This document shows positions 1-12,457 of a stretch of DNA of 64,000 nucleotides, piece by piece. Each line of letters starts with the position of its first letter. Position 1 is the stretch's first letter. The translations under genes and the position numbers were made by a program. The stretch comes from Lutjanus erythropterus (Eukaryota; Chordata; Actinopteri; Lutjaniformes; Lutjanidae): the NCBI GenBank assembly GCA_020091685.1, contig CM034610.1:11778746-11842745 (forward strand), written 5' to 3'. Below the pieces are notes generated by a model. It ran no database searches, had not been told where the DNA came from, and saw only the letters and a program-made list of their open reading frames with translations.

Positions 1-433
1 CATTCAAGTTGGTTTATTTTAAATATGAGATACTGAACATAATAGTGGGTTGGAATTAAATTCAGTTACTGGGAGCGATCTAATAAGCTCTCTGCCAAAA
101 CATTAACCTTCTGAACGAGCTTCAGATGGGACATGATCAATGAAAAGGCAGCATCAAGTGTTATGACATATGAGAACTCCACTTCCTCAGACTGGATATT
201 ACATGTCTCAGATTGTGTCGATGAACTGTATATGTTCCTCTGTCGGTCTTGTGTATTTTATTAATGAAATGATTTAATTATTTATATAATAACAAGCAAC
301 CAGGCTGCTTTCCAACAATATCAGTGATATAGAAATCTACGTTTTTGAAGAAACTCCTATTCAAAGGTCAAAGCCTGCATGTCCCAGGAAGTGAAGTCAA
401 TTCCGACAAGTAACCACTATCATGTTCAACTTC

Positions 434-590
434 TCACGTTTCCACAAACCAGCGAGGTCCCATTGTGTTGTAGTTGTAGTTGAAGAGCTGCTGGTGTGCA
501 TCAGAGTCACTGCTAATAATCCTCTTTAAAAAAAAGCCAGTGTTGAATCTTGGAAAAGTGTTCATCAGCTGATGATTAGGAATACTGTAC
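434..590 (-). other. Stretch left of wipi1 exon 11: intron or alternative 3' end
   Basis: Downstream of the donor at 590/589 the normal frame stops at 565-567. Another minus-strand frame stays open to a TGA at 434-436. A possible short exon (512-434, acceptor attag, peptide beginning SDSDAHQQLFNYNYN) can be read there, but it matches nothing I recognise in WIPI1. Positions 1-433 show no coding signal that I can support and are probably wipi1 intron. Confidence 0.25.
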
Positions 591-3500
591 CCATGAGAGT
601 GGTGGAGGAGGGCGGGGTTGAAGGGAGAGCCACAGTAGCAGCATATGATTGGTTGGCTGGTTGGGGAGAGACGTCCTCTGGTTTGTCCTCTTCAGTCTGT
701 TCCACCTGGTCCTCGCTGGAGTCAAACAGCCTGAATGAACAGAGGAGACAAAGTCTTAACAACGTCGTCATTACAGCTGCAATCTGCAAGATATTTGATG
801 AAAGAATGCACAAGTTGATGTCAGTGATTTCCAGTAAGAAAAAAGATGACTGCTTAGATGTGTAAAATATTAACAAAGTGTAAACATTGATTTAACGGTA
901 AATGACATCCATTTTATGTCGAGTAAAATACTTTGACCTGTAGTATTTTAATTGTAAATGTGGTGAACATCGTAACAACACTTCAGGTACGTTTCATTTT
1001 CATTTGTTACATCTTAAAGCTGCAGTTCAATGATTTAATTGTAGTACCAGTATTACTTCCAAACCCCTTAATTTATTTCCAGCTTAAAGCATAATTCATT
1101 CGGTGGCATCTAATAAAATTATTGTGGTTAAGTTACTGCAAATTTTTTTCACTTGCAGAAATTTATGCATGATGCAGCTCACTAAAACACACACACCTGT
1201 GTTTCTGGACCAGGACACACTCTCCTCCATCCTGTGGATCCACATTGTAAATGTAGAGAAACCCGTCTGAGGACGCCACCAGCAGGCGAGGGAGTTTCTG
1301 AATCCTGACAAACAAAACACGCACGCAGAATGTGAAGGAACCTACACATTAATGCACCTTCCTACATAAACACACACCCCTCCCCCGTGTCTCTCTGTGC
1401 CTTACGTAGCCAGGGCGCAAATGTTCTTCAGGCCGAACATGTTGAGTCGTACTGTGGCGAAGGCTCTGTCCTGATGCATCATGTCGGACACCTGAGCGGG
1501 CAGGTAGGTGCTGGCCGCTGTGAACATTTTGCCCACATACGCTGACCATGTAGGAGACTCCTCCTCTTGACTGGCAGGAAACAAGATGAAGCATTTTAAC
1601 ATTAATAAATCATTACTGGAGGCATCTGGATTTTTTTTTCTCTGAATTTTACATTGGATGCCGCTTAGTCGAATTTCCCAGAAACACAACTGGATTGCTT
1701 TGCATCAGAAATACAGCAGAGGGTGCTGATCATTCCATGTATTGTCCTTCTCTGAACCATGCAGGGTTCATGACAGGACAGCACAGAAAACTGATACACA
1801 TAGAAGTCACTTATTATTGTGAGTCGTTTTGGAAAATAAAATATGCAAAAGGAAGATAGGAAAACATTTTACCAGAGATAGAAAAAGTCCCCTTTGTTAG
1901 AAAAATAACTTATTAATATTAAGGTACCAATGCTCTGTTTTGGAAAGCAGGTTTAGTGCAACTCTGAGTTCATTAAGCCTGAGATGAGGAAAAAAACTGC
2001 TTTTTCCATTTCAGAAAGATTTATAACTTAAACTCTGAAGCCTGAAGTAGCTGTCTGAGAAACCGGTTAATTTCCTCATTCATGCAATCAATATCAAATC
2101 ACATTTCAGAACGCATTAATCTGAAAAAGTTTCCATTTTTAGAAATCTCAAAATCCCAGTTAGACACTAGTTTGTTACCCAAGGACTTTAACATGAGCCT
2201 TTGATGATCGATCTGTCATCAAATGTAAGGTCAGAGACGGCGATGTGTGACCTTGTGGATCCATCCTGAGCTCAGAATCAAATCTATACAACGTCCTTCG
2301 CTAGAACACTGTGACTTTGTGGACATTAAGACAGTTTCAGGTTGTCCTCAGCTCCCCTGCGCTGAAACATTTATCGTAGTAATCACTGTTTAACTCAAAC
2401 GAATCTGTATAAATCACTGCTCAGTGAACAATCATCATCCGAAGGAATATTTCTATCATGGCTGGCAGAAATTTGTACACATGTTGAAATATAAAATGCT
2501 CCTGAGCAAGAGTTTTAAATGTAGGCCTAAAACAGGTGTCTAAATATTTACAGTCAGTTTGAAGCTACAGAATCATTATTACTGGCTCAGACTTCTGGCT
2601 ATTCCAGAACCAGAAACTCTGAGTTTCCCACCTGTGGCTCAGTCAACAAAGAGTTAAGGCTCAGAGTTTGTTAAACCTGCCTTCTGAAACCGGTCTCAGC
2701 AGCATTATATCCACAATGATGAACTTCATCAGCAGAGATGGTAAGTCAATTAACTCATTATTTGAATCATAGAAAACAAATCAAACAAATTGTGTGTGTG
2801 AGTGTGTTTACCTGGGGCTGTGCTGCTCCAGTTTAAAGATATGGACTGTCTCAGTGTTGCTGGAGGCACACAGGAACTGGGCGTCCGCGCTGAAGGACAA
2901 TGAACTGATGCTAACATATCTGACACAGAGACGGAAAAGGACAAAACAGTCAAGATTAAGTGAACATTTTTACTGAAAACAAAAAAAAAAGCAAGCGTGT
3001 TTTGTTCAACCACTATCAGAATTGATATAGTAGAAATAATTAGCCAAATTTCAGTCCAAATGTTGACTTTTGTCCATGCTTTTTGATTAGAACGCAGCAC
3101 AGAGGGCTGAAAAGTTCTCCAGTGTATCTGAGTTTCATGTTTCCACTGTTCAACTCCTCACATTGCTGTCTTAATCACAGATACTGGAAGCTGCACAGTG
3201 CATCCACAACCAGCTACCATTGGCTACTGAGCAGCGAGTGTCTTAACTCACCTAAACACAAACTGTTGAGCAACGGGGCGGTCATTTGAACTGCTCACCT
3301 TCCTGTCACAAGCCCTTTGTTTCATCTCTGGCGTTGTACAACCACCACCATGAATCATCTTTTCCACTGTCTGTCCACAGCTTAATACTGAACTAAATGA
3401 AAATACGGGCGCTAACCTTTTCATCCCTCGGCGGAATTCAAACAGCCTCTGTCCTTCAGGAACACTGAAGACTCTGATAACGGTGCCCTGTAGAGGAGAG

Positions 3501-6500
3501 AGTGGTCAGACAGACGCTGGTGGATGATAAAACAGAAGGAGGGATAGGGGAAAAAAAAAAAAAGGAAGCAAGTCCTCACCTTCTCTGAAGCGCTGGCCAG
3601 TTTGGTGCCAGAGGCGTTGAAGGTGAGGGCCGCCAGGGGACTGTCGTGGGCTTGGATCAGCGTCAGAGTGCTCTGAAGGTGCAAACGAGCGGTTTCTAAT
3701 TAGATCTGCGCCAACACTGGGCTGCTCGTCCCCACTGGGGTTTTTAAGAGGCATGACTACAGCAGCAGCGTTTCTACGTTAAGAGCTTAATGCAGCCTCA
3801 CCAGGTTGTTGGCATCATACACGGTGATCTCGCCGATGGTGGCACTGCCGGGATACGCCAGGTAAGAGTTACTGTGGTTGACGGAGAGAGCGCAGAGACC
3901 TACAAGAGAGTGCAGAGGATAATTTAGGCAGTTTCCTGTCTTCTTTTCTTCAAGATACCTCTTAGATTAATCCTGCTAGTTGCTTTACAATACAGCTACA
4001 TGTATTATCTCTCTGGGTCTATTAATAGTTTAGTGTGAAGCAGTATTAGAGAAATATTAAGAGAAAAATGAGAAGGGGAAGTTGAAATGTCGAGAATAAA
4101 GTCATAATGTTGAATATTAGTCAAGTATTGAAGTCGTATTTCAACTTTAATCTCAATATTTTGTCTTTATTGTCAAAATTCTAAAATTTAAAAAATCTGT
4201 CAGTGTAGTCCTTCTGTAGTAAAGAAAACTAACGACACAAGCAATGCATGTTCTTTTTTTTATGACTGTGTAATGAAAGCAAATGAAAATAACACACATA
4301 TATATGTACTATTTGCAATGCAATATTTTGCAAATGTAATTGCACCCTGGCAGGTAACTAATCTATGTTCTGGGAGAGGAAGTAACACATTTCTTTATCT
4401 TTCAAATGGACAGTTCATAAGTAATAAAATGCAATCTTGCTCAATTCATTGCAAACTGTGTTTTTTCCTGCTACAGCCTCTCTTGGTCTATATGAACAGC
4501 AGCTTCTGGCAGATAATTTTAGCAAACCGCAGAAAGATATTGTACTCTTCTCTGCTTGTGCTGTGCTTCACTGTGTGTAATAGCACTTCTCATTACCATG
4601 CATGCCTGTATAACAGTGAGTGTACCTGAGGGGTTGGTGGGTGTATTGAGCAGGGTCTTGAGTAGTTTCATGTCTTTGATGTTGTGGATGTAGATCGACT
4701 CCTCCAGGCACACGACCAGCCGCTGTGACAGTGACAGACAGACATCGCCATCACATAAAATATATACATACTGTATATGATATCACAAATCAGAGGCAAC
4801 ACCTCTGAGGATTACAGGTAAAGAACGAGCCATTTCCTTGTTCTTACCTGTCTGTTGAGCCTGACGGAGAGGATGTTGTTGGAGTAGCTGTAGTTACAGA
4901 TCTCTGTACCTTTCTTGAAATGGTAGACGTTCATTCGCCGTGGCATGGACAGACTGACCACCACCACCAGACTGCTGGAGAACAGACGCTCCACTATGTA
5001 CACATCTGGACACTCCACTGGGAAGGACAAGATATTGGACATGGATTGCATGCTTTTGATTTGAAAAGCAATGGACGCTTTGATGTAAACTCACATCACC
5101 AGTGCATATCTAATCATAAAGTTAAATACAGCTCCTTCTGCGGTTGTCAATTTCTGTTGCCCTTTAGTTACAAGTGACAACAAACTGTCAGTCCCCAGTC
5201 AAGGATCACTGAGCTCACACTTCCTCAAACTGACTCTGAACTTTCTCTTTCGTTGTTGCTGTTGAGGATTAGAAAACTGAGCTTTGCCTGTGTTTGACCT
5301 CTGTACACAGCAGAACAGACACGCTGCTGTTTTCTGACCACGGCTCAAACAATACTGTGTAGACTCCTGTCACCCTGCACATATGTCACATTAGAGAAGG
5401 GATGCTGGTGTGCAAAAGTGTGCTTACTGTTTGCATGACTAGAGTTTTATAAATGTAAATGTGGCTATGCAGGAGGAGGCAATCATGTGATGTTGTATTC
5501 TTTCTGTAATTTCAACTCCTTCAGAGGAGAAATATGCATACTTGCCGACCTCAAGACCTCAAAAATTGGGAAGATTTTAAAACCAAAAAAACTGAGTTTC
5601 AGAGCCTTTGTTTCAGCTAGTAAGTACTTTGAAACAATTTTTATGTCACTTTTAATTTTACTTCTGATTCTCAAGAAAAAATACACATGAATTTGCATAA
5701 AAAGGTTTTATTTGATTCTTTTTTTTTGCCCTACTCTTAAGAGAAAATTGATGCGAAAGATTTAGCAAAATGCATGCCCTTTTTCTTTAAAAGTTTCATT
5801 TCCAGGACGTCTGGTTTAATGGTGCTATATTGTTGTCAGGGTTGAAACAGTAGACTTCTGGGCTTATACACACTGTACAGTGCCAGAGGCAGGCGGTGAT
5901 AATGAAAAGGAAAAAAGGTGTCATAAATTGGGAGAAATACAGGAGAATTAAACAATCAAACACATTTGTTATGTTTTTTAACTACATATAAAGAGACTTT
6001 TTTGTGTGGTTTTAATGAAAAAAAAGAAAAGAAAAAGAAAGTATAACAAAAGAAATATAAACTATAACAGTGTAAAAAAGTAGTGTTTTAGAGCTCCCCC
6101 TCAACGTAAACTTTCAGGGGAGCTCATGTTCCCTTCAGCTTCCCCATAATTCAAACTATTCTGTAGGGTCTTATAAAGTGAGACTAAAAGACTACTAATA
6201 CTAATACTACTAGTACTTTAAGACTACTTGCGTCCCTCTTACCTCCCTCATGGATGCAGTCCAGTTTGTCCACAGCAGTGACTGAGAAGAGACGGTAGCC
6301 GGTCTTGATGCCTACTGACAGAGACCTACAATGACATCACACACACACACAGAGACCTTACCAATCACATCCACCTTTGTTGAAAAAATACCTTAATAAC
6401 ACTGTAATCAAACTTTTCTTTAAGACTTTGTACTGATATATTTTGTGATCATTGGTCAAAATGGTTATAAATATGAATATAGATATTACATAGAAAGAAA

Positions 6501-9040
6501 GGAATTGTTTCCTGGCATTGAGATTTTTTTTGTCTTAAGTATGTGTTTACCAGTATTATCATAATTACAAATATTTCCCAGTTTCTTTTCTGTATATTTG
6601 CTTTGTATTCTTTCCTTAGCTTAATCTATGAAATTTAATATTAAATTTATAATTATTTCCTCATTTCTTTGCTGTGATTTATCTGCTCAGTTGGTTTATA
6701 CTGGGTTTATATGTGTTGGTGAGTTAGAGGACACAAGACAATATTGCATTTAATTTCCCATGAGGACTGGGTGGATTGAGACTAATGTAGACTTGAGGTG
6801 ATCCTTACTTGATGCCCTGTTTATGTTGTCTTTGTAAACATCTCTTTCCTTCTGGGACTATTGGGAAAATAACCCTTAACACAAAGTTAACTTCTGGTGA
6901 TAACATATGAGCTATACTGAGTCTGTTCAGTTCTTTGGTTCATCTGTGTTACACTTCAACAAAATTACAAAAGTATTAAAACTGTTCAAATTGAAACAGT
7001 TCATCATGAAATCTGGTGCATTACATTTGCTGTATTTGCACACACAATTACACCCTAGTTTATTTTCAATTTTTTTGATGCATTAAGTCTACTATCATCG
7101 CAGTAAAATAATCCCAGAAAGCCTTTTTTGGTTTGTTATTACTACAGATTAGCGAATGGATTTGGTAAATGGAAAAGGAATAGCTCGCTATTGAAAAGAA
7201 TAGGATTATCCATGTGCATTACATGTACAGTCACTTGTATAGTAGTACACAAAATAGGACAAAATCTATGTTATGGATGTCATAGTGTGCAGTATGTAGG
7301 CTTGTCACGACAATTATGCTATTATTATACAACATATAGACATGACTTCAATCACTTTTTCTGAACTCAATAAATAATAAAATAATGACAATTACTTTGT
7401 AATTATTTCTGAGACAATATGCTGTGTAACAAAAGTTGTTATTGTGACAGGCTTAAGTACAGTGTATCTGTGATTATCAGTCTCCATCAAGGAAATGATC
7501 ATCATATACCTACTTCATGTACTCATATGAGCAGAGATGACGTCTTTGCAGTATTACTGATAACTATTCACCTTATCTTATCATGACTTTAAAAGAATAT
7601 GAAGACAAAGAGCTAAGAAGGCCCATCTGACTGTTTGGCCATCTGCTTTGTTTTACAGTCAGAGACACAGGAGATGTTTAAGTAAGGCGACACACCTGTA
7701 ACTGACAAAGTCAGTGAGTTCTGCTGGATTTGTCTGTTATAGTTTACCCTCTAATAATCTCTAAGAAGCGAACTGTGGCCACCGACAGCACAGGTATGAG
7801 TGGTCCAAAATGAGACAGAAACTACTGCTCGTAATGCTGCGTTCAATAACATAACTATAACCTCAAAACATCTGAACATTTGCTATCAGTGTTAAATGTT
7901 AACTTGTCTGACAGAGTCTGACAATACGATATGTATCGCAATACACAGGTTATTTTATTATGATACTGTAAGCAGGGTGATATATTGGTAGTTTCTTCAT
8001 CTAATTTTTACAAAACTGTCATAATATAAAGAACACATCACTATATTAGGGGTGTTAGAAAATATAAATACATTTTAGTATCACAATATTATGTTTTGCA
8101 ATTTCAAATCAATTCTCAACAACACTGTATCATGATATTGTGATCCATGGAAAGATTCATGAGTGTGGTTCATTTTGTGTTGTGTTTAAACATCTGACTG
8201 CAAGATAACAGTGTTGTTATATATATTTACTGTTCTGACTGCATAAAATAGTAAACTTTTCCGCTCAGATTTTATACATATATGGCAAGAATCTGGCAAT
8301 ATGATACATATCATGATACAGGGGTTACGATTCAATATACAGTGCTATTGTAAGCAAGGTGAGATATTGCTATTTTAAAATCTAATTTCAAGAAAACCGT
8401 CTTAGAGTTAAAAATGTTTACTATTTTATGAAATCAGAACAGTGAAGATAGATAACAACACTGCTATCTACCAGTTTAAAGTTTTAAACACAACACAATA
8501 TGAACCACTGCCTTGAATCTCTGCATGTATCACTATATCATATTGTGTTGTAAGAAAACATCGATACATTTGAGTACTGCAATATTATTTCTTGTGATAC
8601 TGCATCAAGAAGATAAGCAGGAAACCTGCCTATATAAGAGGCCTGTTTACAACACATTATATTAAGCAGTGTCTTGTTACACAACAGTCAGAAGTTTGAT
8701 TACTAACTGACTAGTTTAATGTGCAACAGGCCTTGAAGATTAACACAGTGGCCTACTTCACTTTCAGCTGGACTAATCTAGAAGTTTTAATGAAGCCCGT
8801 AGTTTCATGCTGGACGCACACGCACAACTGCCTGCTCGTTGGCGTTATTATACGTGACATAAAATGAACCAGAGTATGGAAACGCGAGTGAAAATAATTA
8901 TGCAACAGTCAGGTGCATCAAGGAGATTGAGTTCACGCTGGGCCCGGCCCGTAGGTCGCTTACGTGGTGTCCTGGTTAAACGAGGCGCAGATGAAGCCTC
9001 GGTGCGGTTCGGGGCCGTCCGGTGCGTCCTGGGACTCCAT
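591..9040 (-). CDS. wipi1: WD repeat domain phosphoinositide-interacting protein 1 (11 exons; 3' end leaves the window)
   Basis: This is a PROPPIN-family seven-bladed beta-propeller that binds PI3P/PI(3,5)P2 on forming autophagosomes. Exons on the minus strand are 9040-8964, 6325-6243, 5017-4848, 4722-4626, 3899-3802, 3672-3580, 3487-3417, 2919-2812, 1570-1406, 1304-1197 and 730-591, and all phases join. The start is the first in-frame ATG (MESQDAPDG), about 20 residues before FNQD, as in mammalian WIPI1. The lipid-binding FRRG motif is at residues 224-227, the positions expected from human WIPI1. The stretch [16 protein letters not shown] in exon 9 and the SYAATVA tail in exon 11 are typical of the family. 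About 403 residues are encoded here against about 446 in human. The final exon(s), which should carry an acidic tail, are not seen. A GT donor after ATGG (591) fits the expected exon end; reading through it gives a stop at 565 and a 411-aa protein. The neighbour prkar1a supports WIPI1 rather than WIPI2. Confidence 0.95.
7920..8620. repeat. Palindromic AT-rich repeat in wipi1 intron 1
   Basis: The two halves, about 8000-8290 and 8340-8600, are diverged reverse complements. A segment with ataacagtgttgttat near 8206 answers gataacaacactgctatct near 8451, and the outer parts carry gatatgtatcgcaata-like words in opposite sense. It looks like an old foldback transposon copy. No coding capacity is visible. 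Confidence 0.55.
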
Positions 9041-9600
9041 CCGAGCTGCCAAATTCCCCTCTCCTCTCGCCGGCCGAGGTCGGAGGCCTTTGGGCTCGGG
9101 TCGATCCCCGCCGGAACCCGCTTCCCCTCCTCTGCTCCCCGACTCCAAGCGCCACGCTCACAGTCCTCAGGCAGGGAGAGGAATGTCCGGGCAGGCTGCT
9201 GGATTCAAATGGTGCACATCATACCACACACCCCGAGTGAACCGTCCCCAATCTGCACAGGTTACCAAATCAACGACAACACCTCCTTCATGAGCCGCTT
9301 TACTCTAGTCTCTCGATACTGTTGTTATTATGTTATTAACTTCCAATATCCACACAGCAAAACAAAAACAGCTGATGGGTGGATGCGTCACTCTGAGCTG
9401 CGTCACGATTGGCTGGCGGCTACATGTCAAACCCTTCGCTTCGACGTTTCGATTGGTCGAGCTGTTTGAAGCCTCCGATTCACTTGACAGCATGGATGTC
9501 AATTAAATAAGACCCGCCCATTTAGGTGAAAAAATGGTTGATTGGCCAATTATACTTTCTGTCTCGTCACGAGGAATTGTTTTGGTGATTTCATTGGATA
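9041..9600 (-). promoter_or_regulatory. wipi1 5' UTR and CpG-rich promoter with clustered CCAAT boxes
   Basis: The DNA around exon 1 (about 8930-9200) is GC- and CpG-rich, unlike its flanks, which fits a CpG-island promoter. Further upstream, CCAAT boxes read on the gene strand at 9412-9408, 9456-9452, 9545-9541 and 9597-9593. One more box at 9546-9550 reads on the plus strand, forming a palindrome with its neighbour. No TATA box is evident. The boundary of transcription is inferred, not seen. Confidence 0.55.
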
Positions 9601-10369
9601 AAAGACGTATCAAGTTTTTTTTTTTTTTTCGTGCAGACACATCAACAACCCTGGGAGAGATTTTCAACTGCTTAACAAAGCTATGCTGATATTATTTGTT
9701 CATTTTTTAAACAAGAATATATTTTTGTATTGTTTTTCTGCTTTTAAGCATACGTTTGCGTTAATTTAGCAGAATCGGGTTAATTACCAAACAGGTTTAC
9801 ACATTTGTCTTAGTGTTTTGGTACATAACAAAAAAGATGAGTAGAAAAATATAAGTAAAGATAAAAAAGCAAGCACTGCAAGTCAAGAAGCATACAAATA
9901 AAATAAAATTGAGAATGGGAAAATATTATAAGAAATATGTACATTTTGTTATTTAAAGGCAATTCTGTGCAGGAATGTGGAAAGTGTAAAAGGATATTTT
10001 AAATCTGAAATTAAATTGTTGTATTATATTTTTTATTATTTATTATTTATTTATTATTATTTTATTTATTTTATGTATGTTCATGTAGCTTACACCATTA
10101 AACCCAAATACAGCTGTTGAATACTGAAATATTTTCCCCAAAAATGTAATATATTTTTCAGGCTACAGACAATAATTAGCCTTGTACAGCTTGTTTGTTT
10201 ATTTTTCAGCTATGGTGGCTCTGTGTCAACAGTGGAAAGTAATAAGTGCATTTACTGTTAAAGGTACAGTGTGTTAGATTGAAAAACAACATTGAATGCC
10301 TGTGACCTTTGACTCCTCAGGCAGCACTGCATTAAAAACTGCATTAAAAACACACAATTGTATAAAAGA
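9601..10369. other. Intergenic AT-rich DNA between wipi1 and prkar1a
   Basis: This part holds a poly-T run near 9616, tattattt-type low-complexity sequence near 10030-10070, and a short fragment of the ggtccagtgtgt repeat family near 10259-10300 (here aaaggtacagtgtgttaga). No gene was found. Confidence 0.5.
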
Positions 10370-11147
10370 TACTACATGGGCTCAGGAACACACCATTGTC
10401 AGTAAGCACGATACCACTCTACCAAAGTGAAAGCCATATATCAACAACATCCAGAAATGCTGGAGACTTCTCCGGGCCCAAACTCATCTGAGATGGACTG
10501 ACAGAAAGTAGAAGCGTGCAAGTCCAGATTTCAGATTTAACTTGGAAACAATGGGCATCATGTCCTCCAGCCTGAAGAGGAAAAGGACCATCTGGATTGT
10601 TACCAGCATGAATTTCAAAAGCCAGCTTCTGTGCTGGTATTGGGGTGTGTTAGAGTCGATGTTATGGATAACTGTCACATCTGTGAAGGTACCACTGATA
10701 CTGAAAGTTACATACAGGTTGTGGAGCAACATGCCTGCAGTACAGACCTATCTCCCATTGAAAATGTGTGATGTATTATGAATTGTAAAATATGACGACA
10801 GAAATGCTGCCCTGTTGAGCACCTGTAATACAAGCAAGACTGGCCAAGAATTTCACTTTCAAAATGTCAACAATTCATGTTCTCAGTTCCCAAATACTTA
10901 CTAAGTGCTGTTAAAAGAAAAGGCGATGTAACAGTGGTAAACATGCTCCTGTCCAAACTTTTTTGAAACATGCTGCAGGCATTAAATTCAGAATTAAAGT
11001 GTATTTACAAAAAACAACAAGTTTGACCATTAAATATCTTGTCTTTGTACTATATTTTATTGAATATAAGATGAAATGTTTGCAAATCACTACAGTCTGT
11101 TTTATTTTTATTTTTTTTACATAACATCACAACTTTTTGGCAGTGTG
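10370..11147 (+). mobile_element. Decayed Tc1/mariner-like transposon, 5'-truncated, with transposase remnants
   Basis: The plus strand carries broken pieces of a Tc1-type transposase. These include the tract ggcccaaactcatctgagat (a ...RAHLRW... block), cctgaagaggaaaaggacca, and the catalytic-end signature equivalent to SPIENVW at tctcccattgaaaatgtgtg (10751-10770). After the coding remnant come aacttttttgaaacatgctg (10957 on) and the AT-rich right end with a terminal caactttttggcagtg. Deletions and stop codons make it non-functional, and the left end is missing. It lies between the divergent wipi1 and prkar1a promoters. Confidence 0.8.
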
Positions 11148-11597
11148 GTTGTAATGTAACACTCAATGGGGCCATACTTCTGCTCAACGCATACTTTCAC
11201 TTTTGCTATTTATGTAGATTTTGCAATACTTCTGCATTTTTATGGGACATTTTGAATTTAGGACTGTACAACTTTTACTCAAGTAAATGATCTAAATACA
11301 TACTCATAATTTACACATGTTCCCTGCAGTGACAAGAACTTTGCACAATTTCTAAATGTTCTTGTGAGAATGCATTTATCAGGGGAGCCCACTTCTGACT
11401 TCTCAGTTCCTTTGAGATATGAGTCCCGTAAGTCAGCAAAAAATACCATTATGTGTAAAAAAAAAAGTCCACACACACCGCAGTGAAGCAGGAGGTGTTA
11501 CGCATCTCTAAATAATGACACAGATTCCCGTTATCAGGGTAATTTTTCATCAGATATAAATCTTTTTTTTTTTTTTTTCTTTTCTAAACTATTTCCT

Positions 11598-11697
11598 TGA
11601 CGTCACGGTTTCCGTGCGATGCCTTTAAGGTTGCCAGGGGTTACAGGCTCACATGTCAGAACGAGGAGAATTGACGTCAGTGACGGCTGTTGATTGG
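11598..11697 (+). promoter_or_regulatory. prkar1a promoter: two perfect CREs and a CCAAT box
   Basis: Perfect palindromic cAMP response elements TGACGTCA occur at 11598-11605 and 11672-11679, followed by a TGACG half-site at 11681-11685 and an inverted CCAAT box at 11693-11697. They sit just upstream of the presumed first exon. The sites are seen directly. CREB control is inferred, in keeping with the known cAMP responsiveness of mammalian PRKAR1A. Confidence 0.65.
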
Positions 11698-11699
11698 TT

Positions 11700-11840
11700 C
11701 TCAGCCGTATCCGGTGGGGCAGCGGTCCAGGGCTCGGGAAAAAAAATCGAAGCGAGGAGGATCTGGTAACGGTACGCTTTGAGAAATATCATCAATCCCG
11801 AGTCGCTATCGAAGGGCTCGGCAGGAATTTACAGTTTCTT
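11700..11840 (+). other. prkar1a non-coding exon 1 (approximate start)
   Basis: A GC-richer stretch ends at a strong donor (ttctt/gtgagtat, GT at 11841-11842), directly downstream of the CRE and CCAAT sites and upstream of the coding exon that begins after an acceptor at 14775. Mammalian PRKAR1A also begins with non-coding first exons. The transcription start itself cannot be placed from sequence; 11700 is a guess. Confidence 0.5.
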
Positions 11841-12457
11841 GTGAGTATCTGCGTTTGTTCGGCTCATGGATCATATGACCTCTGGATAGGTGAAATTTGT
11901 TTCCTCCGTCTCTCGTTTGTTTATGATAGAACTCAAGATGGCGTCATTGGAGGAGAGCTTTGCCTTTGCACGGAGCTAGCCAGCTAGGCATCAAAGTAGA
12001 CACTCTCTCTGACATAACGCAGGCCAAAGATAGTCAAGCAAAAGTGTAAAACAGTTATTAATTATTTGAATTTGGTGTTTGCTGGTTATTTCAATGTAGT
12101 TAGAGTAGCATTTCAGCACTAGCCTGCTTGCTGTAAGTTACTTGGCTGCAGCCGACAGCCTCCTCCTGAAGCTTTCCTGACCTAGACGGTGTTACAGACA
12201 GGGCATTTACCTCTCACCAGGTCCAAAGGCGATAACATTCACTCAGTTTGTGCACCATTAGGTGCGTTAGTATCATGTATTATCCAGCATACTCTGTTGT
12301 CACTTGTTCAGCAAGGTCATTTGTGCATCGCAGCCTTTTCTCTAATTTAATTGACAGCCCGCTTCTCAGTAGACAGCAGAGGTGGTGCTGCTGCAGCTCA
12401 GTAACTGAATGAGAGAATTAACATTGTTGATTGTATACTCTCATCACCTGCAGATAG

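Noticed and set aside
4273-4629. A 118-codon plus-strand frame in wipi1 intron 4
   Set aside because: It is antisense, AT-rich, has no domain and overlaps wipi1 exon 4 at its end.
9146-9148. A longer wipi1 N-terminus beginning MESGSRGG
   Set aside because: The codon there is TTG. The first in-frame ATG is at 9040 and gives the family's usual length.
8864-9469. A 201-codon plus-strand open frame across wipi1 exon 1
   Set aside because: It lies antisense to a well-supported coding exon in CpG-rich DNA, where stop codons are rare, and its product has no recognisable domain.
10542-10781. A plus-strand frame that could be a gene
   Set aside because: It is part of a broken Tc1-like transposase remnant, not an intact gene.
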